From Deltaproteobacteria bacterium (GTDB taxonomy: Bacteria > Desulfobacterota > Desulfomonilia > UBA1062): a stretch of DNA of 8,809 bases. The translations under genes and the position numbers were made by a program. A model generated the notes under the pieces. The model had not been told where the DNA came from. It ran no database searches and saw only the letters and a list, made by a program, of their open reading frames with translations. The stretch's first letter is position 1; the number at the start of each line of letters is the position of its first letter. Below are positions 7,601-8,809 of this stretch, one piece after another. The stretch spans positions 1-8,809 of the forward strand of contig JALNWY010000126.1 of NCBI GenBank assembly GCA_023230665.1, read 5' to 3'.

Positions 7601-7712
7601 CCTGCCGGCAGGGAGCTATCTGTTCAATGCATATTATGGCGGTGTTTCGCACTGGAGTAGCGTGATAATACTCTCGGCCGATCAGGTGCAGCAGGCAGGG
7701 ATCACGAACTGA
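1647..7712 (+). CDS. Giant secreted multidomain repeat protein (FnIII/Ig mosaic plus ten transthyretin-like repeats)
   Basis: 2021 aa from TTG 1647 (AGGAG 7 nt upstream). Residues 1-34 are a Sec signal peptide (MNIKP, then a hydrophobic core to SYS-LD). Residues about 37-177 and 178-320 are beta-rich and unassigned; the second opens PMPIITLDYFLPENVYGDD. Residues 320-450 are unrecognised. A cadherin/He_PIG-like domain spans 451-541, and a Ca-binding segment 546-591 (DQNGNGIPD, DYDNDGISD, ending GSDPT). Four FnIII-like units run 596-1013, each with a (D/N)NxxYYWR motif, followed by an Ig-like unit (1014-1118) and a chitobiase-C-terminal-like unit (1119-1196, IYYTLDGTEPT). Ten about 82-aa repeats fill 1199-2021. 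I see no LPXTG, PEP-CTERM, OmpA-like anchor or C-terminal membrane helix, so attachment is unknown. A structural or adhesive role outside the cytoplasm is inferred. The rhodanese-like gene follows after 11 nt. Confidence 0.92.
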   Translation: MNIKPISISVFASHLLASLVLFVGGLLFPETSYSLDSSVCATIKLEISQDVAFERQSFDAQLRIENGFPRLRLDDVDVKVFFTDEAGLPVAASSDPQNTDALFYIRQSSMQNIDDTNGTGIVQPLSRVDVRWIIIPSPGASNSDGAGSIYHVGARLGYSINGKAYTHEATPVEIQVKPMPIITLDYFLPENVYGDDAFTPEIEPSVPFIFGLRASNNGQGAVRNLQISTAQPKIIDNEQGLIANYVITSGDVDGKAVTPSFTVSLGDIGSNECAIARWIMTCSFSGRFSDFTAEYSHSDNLGGQLTSLIQGVATHTLVKDVLMEGSGKDGILDFLIIDNGTYTVLESQNTQTGVVDLSGSSELNGAWDEYALRCPASSGYIFVSLPDPLLGAKEVREVVRSDGKWIRGDNVWLSKRRNAQRQWEYFINLFDQDTTGSYRIVFGGAAQTEHAPVLQFIPDRTVLEGNQLTFLVEATDADGEIPSLYARYLPAGAEFVNHNNGKGSFSWHTHIGQAGAYTVVFGASDGKQEHTRQAVIRVLSQTNSSDDQNGNGIPDTWELAHFGNLDRDGTGDYDNDGISDLEEFLRGSDPTVANSAPTVPVIFSPANNTEITTQQTILTLEESTDPDGDPLYYSYELYADEGMTRLVANVAAIPSTSWILPVELNDNSLYYWRAQASDKFALTNWAYGSFFVNTANDAPTAPQIIASSEFDTCTPLLQITNSHDPDNDILSYTFEVYADSGLTDLVSSVSGVAQGQDGTTSWTVSTPLMNNTEYYWRVVVTDEHGLTAESDISSFLIHTENTAPSAPAINFPAVGSEITSTQVVLSVFNATDGEGDPLTYFFEIDRVNTFDSPGLVVFAEVTEQAVTTSCTIAELSDNTLYYWRVRAGDGMADSPWCTGSFFVNTANDAPSGPVLKNPADQAWVNTLTPILEIFPSSDVDRDAITYTFEVYADADLQTPVASTGTDACSWMMPVNLSDNTWYYWRVQARDEHGLASPWMQTARFFVNNDNIDDAPVLSFVQPGGDVNTNAESFEVIWDDQDPDSNAMISLYYAFDCSGTGGILIADSIQEDPDGEDDRYLWDLAGLADDTYYLYAVIADSTTSVIVTCPHKVTIDRIPPVVAANPPGGVYSTLQDITLSSNEPADIYYTLDGTEPTTASMMYHAPIQIDCDRTLKFMAVDYADNESAVVTAGYVIQSELIVTARTDSGSAISANWNVYVHRADGTATGGSAKTDADGIAHFDPQSFAAGSYKFRLSYMGSSFWSPIITVPETLVAEIVVEHETVHVEVGKTTGTIGAGASVYVFNDAGTIAWGIVGTTDAEGVATLSLPAGAGFRFRINYMGNTYWSDIYTVTSDVANDLSVNTGGGLVSLRVCWAPDSPLANLGTMLYDGTRVIYRGLSATTNTDGLVLYDIPEGSYSIRVSYQGGVFWTEPIQVSTNMDIDFVIPHEYVDVTVQAVYQGVATPWPDLSVYLYGENQTYYRGQVYQTDAQGKVTFVVPELASKAKASCLGRTCWSDTFTWQDISIDIPMAEAEVVVTSASQPVAGLTVYAYTAQQIWTNVSGTTDTEGKVRLRLPVGSYVFRATYLGNTYWTDASTIMQDTVNQVALSTGGGSFQLNVSGVNGAPLPGLNCDVYDSIGTTYLGRRGLTDSIGNVSFDLSSGDYRFLVRYMGAEYWSDAVSVPGTLSAQVLVAHEWVDVQVDKSTGHIAGADVYLFNGAGTMCWSVVDKTDADGVASFYLPVGLSFSFRANYMGNVYWSAPHTVTSGGINSVFVNAGGGLYQLTVLKKAGRPLPGLSAYLFDATGAVYRGITAVTDESGAAIFDVPAGTYSVRVDYQGGHFWTQPIEILADTAEVLVIQHQDVIVSILGVFQGMPQPVSDLGVYLFSEQGVWRGQMHESNTSGRVTFNVPQLPNKARTSYLGRTYWSDMFTWKDAEVGIPMGRVEVTVTDNSQQVPGISIHVFSDQGADLGISGSTDAEGKVLFTLPAGSYLFNAYYGGVSHWSSVIILSADQVQQAGITN
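3282..3419 (+). other. Ca-binding DxDxDG linker within the giant protein
   Basis: Residues 546-591 contain two acidic loops, DQNGNGIPDTWE and DYDNDGISDLEE, separated by HFGNLDRDGTG and closed by GSDPT. Spaced Asp/Asn/Gly loops of this sort are typical of thrombospondin-type-3 or EF-hand-like calcium sites in secreted bacterial mosaics. It sits at the hinge between the cadherin-like domain and the FnIII-like array, where calcium would stiffen the chain. Confidence 0.65.
3708..3739 (+). repeat. Near-identical 32-nt direct repeat, copy 1 (FnIII unit 1/2 junction)
   Basis: It encodes GSFFVNTANDA and differs at a single base (C3716 versus T4349) from the copy at 4341-4372, 633 nt (211 codons) downstream. 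The flanking FnIII units are far more diverged, so this patch stands out. Confidence 0.8.
4341..4372 (+). repeat. Near-identical 32-nt direct repeat, copy 2 (FnIII unit 3/4 junction)
   Basis: Second copy of the element at 3708-3739, with 31 of 32 bases identical and the same codons apart from TTC to TTT. The in-frame spacing of 211 codons equals two FnIII-like units. Confidence 0.8.
5001..5234 (+). other. Chitobiase-C-terminal-like domain within the giant protein
   Basis: Residues 1119-1196 open PPVVAANPPGGVYST, then carry ITLSSNEPADIYYTLDGTEP and later RTLKFMAVDYADNES. The IYYTLDGTxPT signature and the closing LKFxAxDxAGN-like strand are typical of the beta-sandwich accessory domain called CHB_HEX_C_1 (PF13290), by recollection of the family and not by a search. 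It separates the Ig/FnIII part from the C-terminal repeats. Confidence 0.65.
5241..6485 (+). repeat. First five-repeat cassette of YxGxxYW transthyretin-like units (R1-R5)
   Basis: R1 begins at 5241, R2 5493, R3 5748, R4 5994 and R5 6237. Each has a VYV(F/Y)-type strand, a TDA(D/E)G turn, an LPxGSYxFR strand, and the closing motif YMGSSFWS, YMGNTYWS, YQGGVFWT, CLGRTCWS or YLGNTYWT. The turn and strand pattern matches the prealbumin-like fold shared by CarboxypepD_reg and Cna-B domains. The linkers run VEHE, NTGGG, IPHE, DIPM, STGGG, which is the same order as in the second cassette. Confidence 0.85.
6486..7709 (+). repeat. Second five-repeat cassette of YxGxxYW transthyretin-like units (R6-R10)
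   Basis: R6 begins at 6486, R7 6732, R8 6984, R9 7230 and R10 7470. The closing motifs are YMGAEYWS, YMGNVYWS, YQGGHFWT, YLGRTYWS and YGGVSHWS, and the linkers VAHE, NAGGG, IQHQ, GIPM. R7 pairs with R2 (VNxGGGL end), R8 with R3 (PIxW... YQGGxFWT), and R9 with R4 (FTWxD, IPM). R10 runs to the C-terminus. Confidence 0.85.
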
Positions 7713-7716
7713 GGAG
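7712..7716 (+). promoter_or_regulatory. Shine-Dalgarno of the rhodanese-like gene, overlapping the upstream stop
   Basis: AGGAG shares its first base with the TGA (7710-7712) of the giant-protein gene and lies 7 nt before ATG 7724. A second AGGAG (7717-7721) is too close to be the main site. The arrangement favours translational coupling. Confidence 0.75.
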
Positions 7717-7723
7717 AGGAGAC

Positions 7724-8563
7724 ATGCGGTTCTTCATGTACATGATGGGATTCATCATTCTTGCCTTTTCTCCCGCTCTGGCGGAAGAGCTCCCACCCGA
7801 TCTAATTGAGCGTACTGCCAGGAAGATTGACCGAAACCTCATCATCAAGCCGCAAGATCTGTCACAGAGGATTGAGAAGGGTGAAAAGGTCATGGTGGTC
7901 GATGTGCGAACCCGTGAACTGTTCGAGCAGGCGCACCTGCCGGGTTCGCTGAATATCCCCTTGTATTTTATAAAAACCAAGTCGTTTCTCAAAGGGATTC
8001 CTCTCATTCTCATGGATCGGGGAGATCAGTACACTCAGCTTGAACGGGAATCCAAGGTATTAAAACAGTCCGGGTTCGATGTGTTGATCCTTTATGGCGG
8101 GTTCAATGCATGGTTCGGACAAGGGTATCCGGTTGGGGGAACAAGAGCCGGGGGAGAAGACATACATGAAATGACGCCCCAGGCATTTTTTGCAGAGAGA
8201 AATTACGATCACTGGCTTGTGCTTGATCTAACAGAAAGTCAGGAGACCGTGAAGCTCATTCCCTATGCTGTGTCAGTCAAGCTTTCCAGTGATTCCGCCC
8301 GTTTTAACAAACAGATCAAGCAAGCCGAGCAGGATAACCCGGATTGTCAAATTGTCCTGATGATAGATGAAGATGGGAAAAACCCGGATCGAGCTCAATC
8401 GGTAATATCTCAGAGCAGGTTGAAGAACGTATATTACCTCAGCACAGGATTGGCCGGTTATAAGAAATTCCTACAGAAAATGGGCGGTTCCCGAAACCGG
8501 GAGGGACACAAGCCCAAGAGGATCACCACCGCCGCCAAGAGAGGTGGGTGCGGAGGAAGCTGA
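7724..8563 (+). CDS. Exported tandem rhodanese-like protein lacking the catalytic cysteine
   Basis: 279 aa. Residues 1-20 are a Sec signal peptide (MRFFMYMMG... SPALA, cleavage before EELPP). Residues about 42-140 are a rhodanese domain with VVDVRTRELFEQAHLPGSLN and YGGFNAWFGQGYPV. The catalytic position, Cys in the usual C-x-x-G-x-(R/S) loop, is Asp98 here (LILMDRGDQYT), so thiosulfate sulfurtransferase chemistry at this site is not expected. Residues about 148-252 resemble a second, degenerate rhodanese fold (VLDLTES, IVLMIDEDG, STGLAGYKKF), also without Cys in the loop. The only cysteines are Cys208 and Cys276, the latter in a basic Gly-rich tail, AAKRGGCGGS. It follows the giant-protein gene by 11 nt, so one operon is likely. 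The UGA stop is followed by a SECIS-like hairpin, so a two-residue Sec-His extension cannot be excluded. Confidence 0.88.
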   Translation: MRFFMYMMGFIILAFSPALAEELPPDLIERTARKIDRNLIIKPQDLSQRIEKGEKVMVVDVRTRELFEQAHLPGSLNIPLYFIKTKSFLKGIPLILMDRGDQYTQLERESKVLKQSGFDVLILYGGFNAWFGQGYPVGGTRAGGEDIHEMTPQAFFAERNYDHWLVLDLTESQETVKLIPYAVSVKLSSDSARFNKQIKQAEQDNPDCQIVLMIDEDGKNPDRAQSVISQSRLKNVYYLSTGLAGYKKFLQKMGGSRNREGHKPKRITTAAKRGGCGGS

Positions 8564-8693
8564 CACTAATATATCCATTGCCCTGGTTCAGGGCGAATGA
8601 TCAGGTCTCCAAGGATGTGACACGGACTTTGGATCGATCCGGCGGATGGCCGGTTGAAATGCATGAGAATATTGCGATGAAGAGGGGTAGAGA
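8564..8693. other. Downstream stretch with hairpins, no supported gene
   Basis: It contains the hairpin at 8578-8596, the perfect 10-bp palindrome GGATCGATCC (8631-8640), and CCGG arms at 8639-8642 and 8650-8653. No hairpin is followed by a T-run, so I see no intrinsic terminator for the operon. A 70-codon open frame (8548-8760) crosses it but has neither a convincing start nor protein-like content. Confidence 0.35.
8578..8596 (+). other. Tight hairpin after the rhodanese-like UGA (SECIS-like or 3'-end structure)
   Basis: GCCCTG (8580-8585) and CAGGGC (8589-8594) pair perfectly around a GTT loop, extended by a T-G and a T-A pair to 8 bp. The loop's first base lies 22 nt after the UGA at 8561-8563. 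No T-run follows. Loop size, a leading G and the distance fit the usual description of bacterial SECIS elements, but a three-base loop is minimal and 3'-end stabilisation is an equal alternative. Confidence 0.5.
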
Positions 8694-8809
8694 ATGGAGA
8701 GTGGCATTTACTGTAGTGTTCGAGGGGTATTCTGTCATGATAAGAGAAAGAGTCATCTGACGAATTATCGGAGAGCGTATTCTCTGTCTGGAAAGATTTT
8801 CATTCTATC
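8694..8809 (+). CDS. Possible N-terminus of a small-Cys protein (3' truncated by window edge)
   Basis: ATG 8694 opens a frame that stays open to the window end (38 codons), starting MESGIYCSVRGVFCHDKRK and continuing through NYRRAYSLSGKIFI. AGAGGGG (8681-8687) lies 6 nt upstream and could be its ribosome site. There is no signal peptide. Cys7 and Cys14 are spaced C-x6-C. I do not recognise it. An open frame of this length could arise by chance, and another frame is open over much of the same stretch, so confidence is low. Confidence 0.3.
   Translation, partial: MESGIYCSVRGVFCHDKRKSHLTNYRRAYSLSGKIFIL

Noticed and set aside
5241..7709. C-terminal repeats as Cna-B domains with intramolecular isopeptide bonds
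   Set aside because: The turn pattern is similar, but I see no consistent Lys, Asn and Glu set across the repeats, and no sortase or LPXTG context.
8578..8596. Hairpin as intrinsic terminator of the operon
   Set aside because: It is followed by GAATGATCAG with no T-run, so Rho-independent termination is not supported.
8548..8760. 70-codon plus-strand frame starting at GTG inside the rhodanese-like tail
   Set aside because: The only early start overlaps the upstream gene by 16 nt, the content is not protein-like, and the SECIS-like hairpin and palindromes fall inside it.

Overview
The window looks like a bacterial chromosome segment encoding envelope and secreted proteins. It probably comes from a Gram-negative anaerobe of the Desulfobacterota type. 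That placement is a weak inference from protein style (large Sec-exported FnIII/Ig mosaics, a periplasmic transglutaminase-like protein, an exported rhodanese-like protein) and rests on no marker gene. I see no rRNA, tRNA, CRISPR array, transposase or phage gene.

Layout: (1) positions 2-205 (+) hold the C-terminal end of a gene that enters from the left and that I do not recognise. (2) Positions 206-471 are a convergent intergenic stretch with two inverted repeats. (3) Positions 472-1380 (-) encode a secreted transglutaminase/cysteine-protease-fold protein with an intact Cys-His-Asp triad. (4) Positions 1381-1646 are an AT-rich divergent intergenic region with overlapping palindromes. (5) Positions 1647-7712 (+) encode a giant exported mosaic protein of 2021 aa. 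Its start is best placed at a TTG codon behind a good Shine-Dalgarno, five codons inside the longest frame. (6) Positions 7724-8563 (+) encode an exported tandem rhodanese-like protein, 11 nt downstream and almost certainly in the same operon. (7) Positions 8564-8809 are mostly non-coding, with one possible gene start at the right edge.

The giant protein is, in order: signal peptide, two unassigned beta-rich regions, a cadherin/He_PIG-like domain, a Ca-binding DxDxDG segment, four FnIII-like units, an Ig-like unit, a chitobiase-C-terminal-like unit, and ten about 82-aa transthyretin-like repeats carrying a Y-x-G-x-x-(Y/F)-W-(S/T) motif. The ten repeats are two successive copies of one five-repeat cassette.

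The most interesting reading is a three-part extracytoplasmic module: a large surface or periplasmic scaffold, a co-transcribed rhodanese fold that has lost its catalytic Cys but carries a Gly-Cys-Gly-Gly tail, and a divergent transglutaminase-fold enzyme that could crosslink or process the scaffold. The functional link is inference from position. A second speculative point is that the rhodanese-like gene's UGA is followed at the right distance by a SECIS-like hairpin, so read-through to a C-terminal Sec-His is possible but unproven.
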